A stretch of DNA of 64,000 nt, from the NCBI RefSeq assembly GCF_947623445.1, contig NC_135240.1:14322001-14386000 (forward strand), in the 5' to 3' direction. A program made the position numbers and the translations under genes. Shown piece by piece: positions 39,723 to 52,700 of this stretch (position 1 is its first letter; each line of letters begins with the position of its first letter). This DNA comes from Clavelina lepadiformis (taxonomy: Eukaryota; Chordata; Ascidiacea; Aplousobranchia; Clavelinidae). The notes below the pieces were generated by a model. The model ran no database searches. It was given only the letters and a program-made list of their open reading frames with translations, and was not told the DNA's origin.

Positions 39723-42700
39723 AGCTTGTTGACAAACGAATTTCGTCAGTTGCAGTTAGTCAGTTTGGGTGGACTGCGTGACATCAGGTTCGTTGCTTTT
39801 TGGGGTCTGGGGTAGTCTATAAGCTTGTAAATCCCGTGGTTTATATTAATGGTACTGGTTAGCACATCATGGTCCGGAACTAGGTTTACACGCTATGCTC
39901 TTTCTCTTACATGTGAAATGAAGCGTGCATGTATAACCGGATAAAGTTTTATTAAAGATATCTTTTTTAAAGATGTTTCGGAAAATTTCGATATAAAGAT
40001 TCGTAACACCGTTGGCCTACAATCCCTACATGAAAAGTAGCTCATATCAATGCTTGGACGCTCCTTCTGAGAACTGAAAAATAAAGGTCTATCATATAGT
40101 AGCAAGCAGAAGGTTTACTGCAAATATAACCGAACTTTAAAGATCAGACAAATAGCGAGCTGCTCAATCATAACCTATTATTATATAGTCCTTATACAGC
40201 ATATGCTGTTATATATCACAACGCGATCCAAGTATATATATATAAGTTATAGCTTATAGTTTTTTATATATAAAAAAGCCACGCACGTCAGGCTTTGAGG
40301 CTAAAATCGGTTTTAGAGTTTTTTACACCTTGGTATTATGCATTTCAAAGTTTGGAATGACTTAAACGTCAAGGCGAAATACGGTATACCATTTTGAATG
40401 GCTCCGAAATGACGATATACACGGTGATGATGAATAGATTTCCTATAAATGCAATAAAAACAACGTTGGGGTTTAAAACACAAACCATACGAGGAATCAT
40501 GTATACATTTACGTGATAAATGTATATCGAAACTTATCAATTAACAAAGGTATAAGAATATTTAAATTATTATTGGTCAAGCCACAAATGGGTATAGCCT
40601 ATAGGCGTAATGCTACTTGTAACACGGGCCAAGGCAAATAAAACCTAACTTATAATAACTGTATGCTTTAAGGTCGAGTTTAACTCAAACCTGAAATAAG
40701 GTGCAGAAACAACTTGTTTTAGATCTAGATCTCTTGGCAAATTCGTTACATTCTTTCATGTTGAGTGGCTGGTCACACCTGACAAAAATGCTAGCTGTGA
40801 GGTTTTGCAATGTTTGTTGTCAGCATTTGGTGTTAACTATGTCAGCAGTTGTTTATTGACAACTTAAGTGTTGTAAATAATTGCGACGCGCATGGGTTAG
40901 AAACTTTCATTCAAAAACGTTTTGCCACTTAAAATTTTTAAATGAAATGCGCTTAATGGTGTTCAAGCCTATCTTGTATGTTGTTTTGAAATGTTCAGTA
41001 TGCTGACTTTGCAGATTATGAGCTATTTATCCGCCAATAGGTTCTATACTGACAAGCTGTCGATTTCTGTTTCAGGTGATTGCGAACGAAGTTTAATTAT
41101 TCCTGTAATATAAATAATCAATTATAATTTTTACTTGCTTAGCGGTTTAGTCCGTAAAGGTCTATACAAGGACATGTGTGCTGCAAAAGACGTGAGCTTA
41201 AATATGCATCTACTTCAGTTACTACAGAGTAAAATCAGTTCGCAATCAAGAGTCAAGACATATCACCAAATTGTGATACAATAAAGTTAAAAAGTTTTTG
41301 CTCCTAAGTGAAAATTTATGCTTTCGTATTTAATTCGTACTAACACAGTAAGAAAACGTTGACAGTAAAGAAGCGGCGAAGAAAAAGTCCTGTAGCTTAT
41401 ATAAAGACCTGCCAATTTGATGAATTGAATTGTAACGGTTGACTAAGTTTTAATGATTGTAAAACGCTTATTAAATTGAGTTAATATATCATTTATGTCA
41501 CATCAGTAGCATAATTCGTTACTACAGGGAGTTCAATGACCTATGCTCAGTGAAACCCCGTCGTGCCTACAGGTCTAAACTAAAAGTTTATTCGGTTACG
41601 CTACACCCATTCCAGCACAGTCGTTCAATAAAAAAAATCATCTTGCATTAACAGAAACATCAGCATTCAGCATCCGCAGCGTTCTTTTCAAAGTCAACGT
41701 AAAAACATATAATACTGCTGTACATATAGCACGGCCCAAATAAAATCGCTTTGGAGTACAAAATTCAAATACGTGAACTACGCATTGATCACTGCGAAAA
41801 ATGCATGCTGGGATCTATAGCGTAAGATGTAACTCATACTGTACCTATTAGCACGTCATGCATAGTGCTTGCCAAGCACGTAACCTCATAACCTGATTGA
41901 AGTTCATCAACCATGGCTTTGAAATGGCATTTATGTAAGACTACGATATTTAGTATACCACTAATAAAACAAAGCAATTATAGCACAGTACAATATATAA
42001 AATTCCTCTTTCTATATATAATCTATAAATAATCCTCCATGTATAATCCTCTTTCTATAGTGTATAATGGTAGATAAACATCTCACCTCGTGAGTTGACC
42101 AATGATCATATATTTTTAAACGTATAAGCCTATTGCCGAAATGCAAAGTCAAGACGTTGTAAGCATTTATTCTATCAAAGGCAATGCTAACCAGACCTTA
42201 ACCAAGGCTTAACGGGTCAGGTTGAGCAATTATAAACGTCTTGCCTGACTTTTTGACTTTTGTAAAAGAATAGCAATAATCTATTTCGATCCTTGTATTC
42301 GTGCTGCTCAATTACTGACCCAAACTATACTGAAATGAGCCAGCATTTCAAAAGAATAAAGTTCGTCTTTTTAGAATCAGGTCAGTCGTAAAAGAAACAC
42401 CAATTTTAAAAGTTTGAAAGAAATATAGGAGACAATCTTTAAAGGTGTAATTGCATTCAATCTTTTATTGAATGACTTTTTTTATTATTGAAAGGAAAGT
42501 GGAAAAATTAAGCAACGATTGATTTTTTTTCGTGCACCTGATCTTCGACGCGTGGGTTGCGAAACAAAGTACAGGAAAGCGAACATGGAGCAAACAAAAT
42601 TTCTCGCAGAGCCCCGCGAAATTTTAGCCTTTTTTGCGGCAGTTTCTTTTACTGAAGAATAGCCATTTGTCAAAAGTCGGAAACATACCGTTCGCGGCGT

Positions 42701-42858
42701 CATTAAGATTAAACAACAGAAGAAAAACGATTGTGCGGTATACGTCATGAGTGTTACTGTACAGGCTTTTTACCAGGTGTGAAACTGTAGCCAGATAGTG
42801 AATTCGCTAGACGCATTTGACATACAGCTGATACGAACTTTGTCTGCGTTCTGCAAAA
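39723..42858. other. Intergenic, no supported gene
   Basis: Short low-complexity TA-rich stretches (about 40230-40285) and a local duplication of CCTCTTTCTATA (42005-42060). A GC-richer patch at 42530-42780 precedes the GTPase gene and may be its promoter-proximal region, but no core promoter element is identifiable. Confidence 0.35.
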
Positions 42859-45800
42859 ATGTCCAGTCCAGTGTTCCGACGACATTCGAAAAAACCGAAC
42901 AATTTTCATGGTAACTCACAGCGTTTTCGTGTGGCGGTTTTTGGTCAAAAAGGTGTTGGAAAAACAGGTAAATTGTAATGTACAGATTATTTGTCTTTAT
43001 TCTAATTTTGGAATTATAGGTTACAATATACCAGAAAACTTGTTGGCTATATACACCAACGTGTTGCTCAAGTTGCTTTATCGATTTTTTAGTGAATTTT
43101 AAACTATTTAAACTATTTAACTATTTAAATTTTAAACTACACACAAAGTAAACCTACATTAATAGCATTCCTGTTAACGCTTGCAAATCCAATTTAAGTA
43201 TCTGGCTATTATTTGCTAATGGGCTATTTATAGGCCTTACGCGCGCGCAATCCTGAATACCAATTAATACAGAAAGGTATAATTAGAATAGGATCAAAAC
43301 ATGTATTCCTAGAATTAGTTCAGATCTACAAATTCAACACATATTTAAAAAGTCGATTGAATTGGTAATAATTAATATAGAATTTAAATACTTGTTGTAA
43401 AATGTTGTTCAGGATTTATTGATGAACGAATGAATGTACTGTAGAATAAAACTTTGTGTTTATACCTTAAATTAAATCAAATGATTTAAAACGACCTAGA
43501 AATTTTTAGTATAATATTTCGTGAGTTTCCAAACAGATAAATCACATTGCACATTGCAACATTTTTAGATCCGCCCATCACATGACTGTGTTCAGGCTTG
43601 ATTTGAAACAGTAGATAGCTAGTATTTGACCTGGCCTTCATACCTTGACAGGCATTTAAAACTTGTCCAGCGTTCAGATCCGTTGTCGTCACGCCAAATA
43701 TTATGCGTAAAGTGGGTTTGACCAACCGTTCTTTCGAAGGTATGTTTAAAATATTTTAACAGTGGATGAACTTCCTCTGACGTAGTCAACCACTTATCCA
43801 ACACTCATGAGCTATTTAAACACTTGCATTAGTGACAATCTCAGAATCTCGTGTTAGTCATATACCTCCGACAAATTTCGATGTTGTCTTACTGCTCATT
43901 TCAAGTCTGATTACTTTCAATGTCACTTATGTTTTTCAAATTTTATTTGTATTTTATTCCACAATACAAGTAAAAAATTAAATGTAGTTTCAGTAAATCA
44001 TTGCTCGTAAAAAATATATTGCATTAACATAATGAATACAAACAGAATGGGGTTGATAAACTTAATTATATTATAGGTCGGTAGGACAAGCTCATAACCT
44101 TTGTAAAAGGAACACATGTTAAACGTTTTCGTGCAATAAAATACAAAAACTGCTTGTTTTGTTGCAGAATGTGTAAGTACATTGCATCTGAGCATTTCTT
44201 TTATTTTAGGTTAAACTGTATACAGCATCTGCTCATTGCAATACAAGTACAGTAACTAAAAACCTAACATACATGTTTTTCTTCGACCGTATATTTATTA
44301 TTTAAAATTTTTACAAAACTTTTTTGCGGTAAACCACCAGACAATTGATCTCAGCTAAGTGCATCTGCATGTACTTGGCGGTATGTTTAATTTTTGATAC
44401 GATGTCATGATTTTCATAGTCTCATTGGTTTTCTTTCAGCTTTTAACGTGAGATTTGTGACTAAAAGATTCATCGGAGAATACGATCCGTCATTAGGTAA
44501 GTTTAATAATGACATAAACCTTTCTAGTAATTATGCTTATTGTTATACAGTAGTTTTAAATAATATTATGTTACACATAGTTATAATTTTAAACTAGTCA
44601 TATTTTTATTCATTCATATTTTTGCTAAATATATTGTCAAGCTATTAAAGATTTTTTTCAAATGCTATTGCGAGTTTCTGCAAATGAAAATGCGATTTAA
44701 GTAGTGCCTATAAACGACTCGGTAAATTACAGTAGTTGCATGAAAAGATGCGCGTTCTGGATGTACAGTACTTATACTGTGCCATTCAACTGGCTCCTTA
44801 TAGGCGCATAATAAAAATAAACCATTTTTTTATTGACGAAGTTACCACAATCGCAAAATATCAGAACGATTGAGAAAATGTCACTGCTCGGGTTGTGATG
44901 TCGGCTTGAAGCATAATTTAGATTTTAGAACAAGTCGATTATTTTAATGAGTATGTAGGTCCTGTCACCACAGTGAAAGCAACCAATGGAAAGTACAGTT
45001 TTCCACGCTATAATCCACATCCTGTGTGTTCTAAACTTCAGACCGTCATTCACTGACATCATTTTGCAACAACGTGAAGTCAATCACTTTAGGTAGAAAC
45101 AAGTTATTTAGTTTTTTATTTCATTAGAAAATAACGTTATTATCTTTCAAAGCTCGATTTCGATATTGATGTGCGCAAGTGAACTTGACTCTCGCATTTT
45201 ATTTCATGTCGATGGATTTGGTGGAAGGTCTTACTTTTTGTGTGGAATGTCTTTATACAATACTGTCTGGACAGGTCTTAAACTATGTGCTAAAACGTCA
45301 GTTTTACAAGTGCAATGTTATTATTTATATGATGGGTGTAAATTGGGTTTTGTGATGACAACACCGTCACGGGGGGTTGCTTGAACTAACTGCCGGATAA
45401 CGAAATTGCTTTGGAGCAATCAGCCATGTCCACCGTAAACATGCTTTACACGATGGCTGAAGCAAAAAGCCTTTTATGTAGAGTACTTTTCCTGACTTGT
45501 CCCTGGTCGTATATCACTTTGCTCTTGAGCAATTAAAGTCGATTAATGGATTTTGTGTAGTCATGCATAATTAAGACTCACGTGTTTTTTAAAGAGCGTT
45601 TACTGTTCCTCCGTTTTTAAGCACTCACTGTTGGTTTTGCAGTATTTAGTCATGGTTTTTGTCATAGAAAAAGCAGTTGTTTTTATATTTTGGTAATAAC
45701 TTTATGATAACGTATAACTACCCTTGTTATATCTTAAAGAGTTATGGAGATCTTCTATACGACTTGGAGAAAAAATACTGATTCATACCTAATTACCGTG

Positions 45801-47668
45801 CTTCTCCGAAAAATAAGACAGAGCTTATATTATTTTTCGCTTAAAAATATGACACTAGGGCTTATTTTAGGGGATGTCTTTTATTTTCATTTATTAAAAA
45901 CAAAGTTGAGAATTATGTTTATTCAAAATTGATCATATTATCGTCCTCTGTAATGTCTTATCGCTATTGACTAGGTATTATTTTAAAGGTAGGGCTTATA
46001 TTAAAATCATTCTCGAAATTCAGGCTAGGTCTTATTTTCGGACAAACACGGTATATCAACATTTTTTGGGTGAGTTTAGAGTTTTTTCGAAATTGTAAAA
46101 GTTTCCGCATTTAAACGAATTGATGAACAGCTTTTGTTTATCGTAAATAAGTGGAAACTTTGTTTAAGCTGAAGATTGTTTAAAAATGTCTCACTGCATA
46201 TAATCCCTTAAAAAATGCTTGATGTCATGACATACAGCATGAACTCTGACATATGTTTTGATGTTTTTGGTAACCTAATGTGAGATCGTTTTCCAACATT
46301 TACAACGTACAAAATTATACCGTGTCTTCAAAATTGATCAATCTCATCGCTTTTGAGTACAGTATAATGTTATGAGTAATACAATCGTAAAAAGTCTAAA
46401 GATACGATTGCCAATTCCATTAGGAACCAAAGGAAGATTTCAAGAGTAACATATTCCCCAACTATTTTTTTGTATAGACACTGGGAGGAATGTTGATGAT
46501 AACCTTTGTTCTTCGTGTGAGGTATACAATTTTGTGACCGATTTAAACCACACGTTTTTACAGAAAGCATCTACCAGCGAGAATTCACGGTGCCACCAAA
46601 TCACCCTGTTTTTTATGAAATCATGGACACACCTGGTCAGGTTGGTACATATTACTGCGGCTTTTGCAAATATGATCCAGTTTTACCTTTACTTAAACTC
46701 TCAGAAGAGTTAATGAGCAATGCAATGCTGTAGTCGACAGTTTAACTATGCGTTTGCTGAATGATGAAAACAGGAAGAAAACGATGAGGCGATGAAGGAA
46801 AAGATATCATGGGCGGATGCATTTATCCTGATATATGCTGTCAACGATGCAGTTAGTTTCAAAGAAATTGCTCGACTTAAATTTCTGGTTTATCATGTGC
46901 TGACAAATAGCCACATTAAGGTACATGTCTACTATACTCATTTTGATGTGACAACCTTACACTTGTTCATCTACCTTTTCATTAATTTTATGATAGTGTG
47001 ATCACCCACCACCAGTGGTAGTAGTGGCAAACAAGTGCGATCTGGTGCAGGAGAGGATGGTATCAACTGATGAAGGACTTCGTTTTGCGTCTCACATCGG
47101 TTGCAATTTTTATGAAGTTTCAGGTTTTGATTTTTGCGTTTTTAATTTGCCTTCCATTTTAAAGTAGTGCATTTGGTAATTTATACATATTGCTCATGGA
47201 AAGTGTATGTTTTATAAGTAGTTGTTTGAAACAGTTCGAGAGTCAGTGGACGAAATCTCAAAAATATTTGAAGACCTTTACATGCTTTACCGTTATCCGG
47301 AGAAGTCAAAGCTGAAACATTCTCATCATCTTTCCACATTGCCTGCGATGCTTAAACCTAAAATTCACAAACATATCGACAAAATTCCAAGACTCCAGGG
47401 TTCCCCGGTTGTGGGCGGATTTCAAAAGCAGGCAGTCAGCGAAATAGATGATACTACTTCGAAAGAACAAGCTGATACAGAAATCAGAACAGATCAAGTT
47501 TGTGTGAAAGGCGTCGCTGCACACAACTACCCTTTAGGATCTGGAACAATTGCAGATGATTGTGAAACTCGAGGTTCTTCAGAAACGACGAACAATTTTG
47601 CAACAAAAGCTGCAGAAGAATTTTCTAAAAAAGTGCTTACTCTAACCTTGAAGACCGAAAACTTATAA
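42859..47668 (+). CDS. Ras-like small GTPase of the RASL11/RERG group, complete, 6 exons, 316 aa
   Basis: Exons 42859-42967, 44440-44496, 46564-46640, 46774-46920, 46997-47123 and 47235-47668 close in frame. G1 P-loop GQKGVGKT (about residue 30); effector stretch FVTKRFIGEYDPSLES; G3 DTPGQ; WADAFILIYAVND; G4 NKCD preceded by PPVVVVA; G5 region CNFYEVS. The wording (TKRFIGEYD, DTPG, PVVVVANK, GC.FYEVS) is closest to RASL11 with RERG-like features. A polar tail of about 130 residues follows the G domain and ends LKTENL without a CAAX box, so prenylation is not expected, as in RERG/RASL proteins. The position equivalent to Ras Gly12 is Lys; the Gln61 equivalent is retained and Ala59 is Pro. The exon 6 acceptor is placed at 47235 because it yields FYEVSVRESVDE in phase. 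Intron 2 holds a mariner-type MITE. Confidence 0.9.
45796..46051. mobile_element. Mariner-type MITE with TA target duplication, in intron 2 of the GTPase gene
   Basis: Imperfect inverted ends CCGTGCTTCTCCGAAAAATA and, from the right, CCGTGTTTGTCCGAAAATAA, both followed by GAC. TA dinucleotides flank it at 45794-45795 and 46052-46053. The CCGTGTTT.CCCGAAAATAAGAC end is one I recall from widespread short DNA transposons in animal genomes. It is 256 bp and non-coding. Confidence 0.75.
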
Positions 47669-48019
47669 TTATTGGATACATGAGACAAAAAAATTTACTG
47701 ATAAGGAAGTGATGCAAAAAATAATTACACTTATTACTAAACTACTATATCACAGCCACAACTGTATTAAATATCTAAAAAGGTTTTTTTAAGTATAAAA
47801 TTTGACAAATTGTTAATATCTTTATAATAGCAAACGTACACAGTTTTTATGGTCTTTACAGTATGTTTAGGATGAGGCTTTGGTTTCTCAGCAGGAAATA
47901 TAATATTTATCAGATACTTCATTTTTGTTTATTGTCGTGTTGATGAAGACAAAACTTGTGCTGCTAAGTTTGCTTTGTAAGGAAAAGCTTTTACAATGTA
48001 AATATAAAATGCTTACGTG

Positions 48020-48025
48020 AATAAA
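48020..48025 (+). promoter_or_regulatory. Polyadenylation signal AATAAA, 3' end of the GTPase gene
   Basis: Canonical hexamer about 350 bases after the GTPase stop codon, within a TA-rich 3' UTR-like stretch. Confidence 0.5.
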
Positions 48026-48497
48026 GAACCTGCTTCGCAATAAAAACTTGGTCAAAAAGTAAACGACATTCTTTCCCTTCAACTACTCGTACACCTGAAA
48101 TCTACCAATTTGCTGTTTAGCGATTTAGGCCAGAAAAAGCTTGACAGTAAATTTACCAATTAATACAAAGATGGAGAATATTAAATAAAAACGTTCAAAT
48201 TGAGCATATATTTATCGAAAAATAAAAAACTCTAATAATAACTTGTATAAAAATGCGTGAATTAGGCCCGAAAAAAGTCTCTAAGTTGAGCTAGAACCCC
48301 AACAAGCCGAGCCCAATTTTTTTTCTCCTAAGTTTTACATTTCCAGTGAAAAATATTTTTATGAATGTACCCGACCATGGAAAGAAAACTGGCTAATCGT
48401 AGAATGTAAACTGAAGCTAAGGAGACAATCCTTAAAAATTGGTGGATTGTCAGTCTCTTGAAAGTTTGTGAAAATTTGCAGTATGTAAGCCATAGTA

Positions 48498-48863
48498 CAG
48501 GGGTAGCCAACCAGTCAGAGACTAAGAGCCTCGCTTCTTACTGTGTTAACCGCAAAGAGCCACATCATACACATTATGATTTATGACGCTTTTTCTTATT
48601 ACGTCATAATACTGGATCAGATATTGTTTCAGTTTCATCATCTTTATTCTGGGTCGAAATCTGATGTAATCACTATATAATCAGTCATTATTTAGCAAAT
48701 ATCAATTGAACATTAACCAGTAGAGATTACTTTTCTGTATTATTTCTCTGCCTAAAATGGGTAAAATGTGTTCTCTTTCGGAGGTTCAATATGAACGAAA
48801 GAGCCGCATAATACCGGGCAAAGAGCCACATGCGGCTCGCGAGCCGCGGGTTGGCCAGGCCTG
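48498..48863. mobile_element. hAT-type MITE, 366 bp, perfect 8-bp target duplication
   Basis: The ends CAGGGGTAGCCAACC and GGTTGGCCAGGCCTG are imperfect inverted repeats. The flanks CCATAGTA at 48490-48497 and 48864-48871 are identical, which fixes the boundaries. The subterminal AAGAGCC..ATGCGGCTC and GAGCCGC.GGTTG blocks match the MITE at 21.4 kb. No coding capacity. Lies between the GTPase and GMEB genes. Confidence 0.92.
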
Positions 48864-49710
48864 CCATAGTAGGATAGAAGTAAACATAAGCGGTAACCCA
48901 GATTCCTTTTTTAATCACTATTGTTACCGTAAGCATCTTACACGTAGTATTCTTTTGACACAAGAAACTCATACTTTGGGGCATAATTTCAACACAGTTG
49001 TTTAATTAAAACCAACTGAAATTTTGCGCATTAGAGTCAAAGGTCAGCTAAAATGGTTACAAAACATTAAATTCAAAACAAAAACCTAGGATTCTCGATG
49101 TTTTGCAAATGGTGAATAAACCAATTGCGGAGTTTTACAAGTTTTTCTGAAAGAGTACAGTACAATTATTTTGCCAGTCGTCGACCAAATACCTCGTTCA
49201 ATTAACAACACAACGTATGCTGGTCATTTTTACAGTAACTTTGTATTTGCTCACAAGTTAAGATTTAAATCCATGTGACCGAAAAGTTACAAAAAGGCGT
49301 GGGTGACTGAGAGAATAAAAGCATTTGGGCACGCAAGCCCAAAAAGTCTATATATAACAAGGCTCCGTCATTCGAAAAAGCTCCGCCAAACGGTTTAGTT
49401 AATCACTGGACGGCACGACATACTGCAAATGTTGAACTTTACGATAAACAGGTGCAAATACACAATAACATTCAAGACGTCGTCACATAGGGCAATGAAA
49501 AAGCAGACGTCAGAGAATCTGCAAGAAAATGGAACAAAAACAACCTGTTGGAGGTTAAGCGCAGTCGTAATTAAACGAAATAAAAAAGTTGCAACTTTTG
49601 AACAAGTTGAGTTTGAAAATAAAAATATCGCTACAGAAACAGGTGCCTCAAGAGCGTCGTTCGCGGTGGGCGCGTCAACGTAACTAGTCCAGTTAATGCT
49701 GTGATTGCAA

Positions 49711-52700
49711 TCACTTCTTCGGTGACTGTGTGCCCTCCCGTGAGGAATGGTGAACGGCTTGAGAACTGATGAATGCCTGATGCAAGGAAGAGGATGCAAA
49801 AGCTTCCGGGTGAGTTGGCATGTTCGGATGAGTGAAAATAGCAAAAGAAGGAATTGACATCGCTTGTGCGGCGCTTGGTGAAACATTCATTCGTGCCATT
49901 TGGTTGGATGCTGCCTAATAAAATAAAGAAAGATCATTACCTTACGCTACAGCAAATATAGTCAGGAAGCCCAAACAGCGCACTATGTACTTACAGCAAA
50001 ATGCTGCTAGATTTATTCACCCTAAAAATATCCCAAACATAGTTTTGACCGGGACCAGGATAAAAATTTTAGGCAAAGAAATACCGACTATTTGTTTTCG
50101 CACCAAAATACCATGCATTACTTTTTTTACTTACATAAAATATACAATAAACATAATACCGTAGATAATACTACAATAAACGTTACAGAAAAATTAAAAA
50201 GTTCCGTCTCGGACATATTCTTAATCTGATCTACACAATCTCAAAATTCAATCCAATCCTGGTAAAAATTGGTAATAACTGGAATGCTTCAGAAAAACTT
50301 TGCAGCGTAAACAATTTCAAGTGTCCCATTTACGGTGGTCACTCTGTCAAAAAAATGGCATCCTCAAATTGAACCCAATCATTAAGTAATGTACAAAGCA
50401 AAGGAAGGTCCATTGCACTGAATGTTGGCATATAATAAGAGCCATTATGCCAGAAAAGCCCCAAACAGAAAAGCAAAGAGTAAACTAACTAGTTGCGCAG
50501 TGCAACAGAGTGAAAAACATTGCCATGACGTCATGAGTGGTTGATAAAGGAGAAGCATCTCAAATCTTTGCGATATGAAGGTAAAAGCCAATCACCAGAT
50601 TTGCAACGTAATACAGTACTAAGAAGCAAATATGTAGAGCTAACGAAGGCCAAGAGAATAACATTTTGTGACACGCACAGCAAATAACGTAACGTAGTTG
50701 TGGTTTGAGTACACAGGATAGGGATACGGTCTTCAAACTCTTAACTTTCATTCATGAGTAATAAATTGATGTTACATTTTTTCAAGCAATTTTTGCTTTT
50801 TACTTGATCATTTTTAGATACATGTCTTTTATGAATAGATATAATTTATCTATTTGCATTGTAGGTGCAAGATACGCTAATCTGGACTCCCAGACTATCA
50901 GAAAGAGACGGCGGACGAAAACAACCATTTTATGTTAACATACTCCGGAAATTCCATCCACCTGAATGGCCGAAGGCCAAAGTTCTCCTCGTTGAGTGTG
51001 TCTTCCACCGCCAAGCATTGTCTCCCGCACAGCAGATGAAACTGGTGAAGACGAGGTACCTGACACAATTTCGACAAAATGTGAAATAAAATTAAGAAAT
51101 TATTTTTATCTCACTTTCTATGAAATTAACACGACGGAGTTAAAAGCACCGATACTTAGGCGATCTTATAAGTCACAACTAGCATATTTTTTCCAGAATA
51201 AAACATTTTTAAAGGTTACATTGATTAAAAAATTATGGCACTCAAATGTAACTGGTATTAAAAAAAATGAAAAAAATCATGCAGCGCAAGGATACCTGAC
51301 ATCGTTCCAGGAGGAATACGAGAATCTACAGCTTTCTGGCGAACGATTCTCATGATGTTGCGTTTTTGCCGCTTTTCTGTTGGAGTGAGAGACATGACGT
51401 TGTCCAAATGCTGAGATTTTCTTTTCAGATCCTGCTCGAACTTCTTCTGTTCGGCGAGTTTCTTCTCCAGTTCTGTTAAAAAATTAAGAGGAATTGATCG
51501 GGTAAATGAACTTATTCTTGAGCAGATACAAGTGCGAATTTAGCAAAATTAAAACATAAGGGATAGATTATTCCTTGCTCTTTGCACGACCAAAAATGTT
51601 CGTATTCGAGGCTTATTCGCAATGCTCAAATTTCTTTGCCAATTTTCTCAAAAATCCTCGTGCTTTGCGATTGGCTTCATAACTTTCGTTCTTTTTCAGC
51701 TTTTCCAACAATACCAGCTCTCATTGTTCTGGTTGTTTTATATTACAGTATTAATGATCTTTGTGCAGTTTTGCAACTGGTCGGACCATTTGCAGAACTG
51801 TGAAAAAATATTTTACCATAATTTGCATGAAGAGAGCATAGAATACCGAATGCCGACAGTAAATCGATTGCGGGTAGATCGCTATGCTAATAATAACACA
51901 TTTCGTTAAAATTACACAGCCGTCTCTCAAACATGAAAGTAATTTGTGGGAGAGTGTAATAGAAGTTAACAACAGAGGAGAGGAGGCAAACCGGGTAGTA
52001 AATTGACAATAATAAAAACCGTTATTAGCTTAGCCTAGAACCTAGATCCATCAACTTTGAAAATTCGAATTTTACTCCTGGCGATATATAGTGCAACTTG
52101 GGATTGATCAAGTTATCATAATAAAAAATGTAGGGAGGCTAGAACGCAAACATGCAGAGTCGAAAACATCCCTACACATGAAGTTTTACCTTGTATTGTC
52201 TGGTTTGATTCCTCGGCCTGCTTTTCGACGTTGTGCTTATGCAAAGACATCTTGTGCACGATGCTTGGAATCATCTCGAGGGAGTTAACTAAATTTGTCA
52301 TGGTAACCACATCTGAAACAAAACCAGCACCACTGCCGAAATGTTCATAAAACCTTCTGAAGCTAAAATTTTAAGTATAGACAAACAAGTTTGTGGATAA
52401 AAAAAAATTGTAACTGAACTTAACAGCACATACCAAACCGATTGGACAATGGATTTTGAATAACTATTCTAGCCCAGCCTATTTCCTCCTAAAACTAGAC
52501 CACTAGACCAGATTTTAATATTTGAGGTCGTTAATATAATGTGCATTTTATCCTCAAATTTGGATTATTACAGAATTATAGCACAAAGGGTATTCAAATT
52601 CTTGTTACCAGGTTTGCATGGTAAAGATATGAACTACCTATTTGCAAAATGGCCTATGTTCAGTGGTAAAATAGCAGTTTTGTCCATATGAAAAAATTGA

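Noticed and set aside
43486-43804. Two overlapping minus-strand frames in intron 1 of the GTPase gene
   Set aside because: Partly exon-like with a GTATGA donor, but no recognisable protein and no partner exon; too weak to annotate.
49395-49886. Long minus-strand frame overlapping the last GMEB exon
   Set aside because: It is a shifted frame over the real exon; the phase-consistent GMEB frame ends at 49711.
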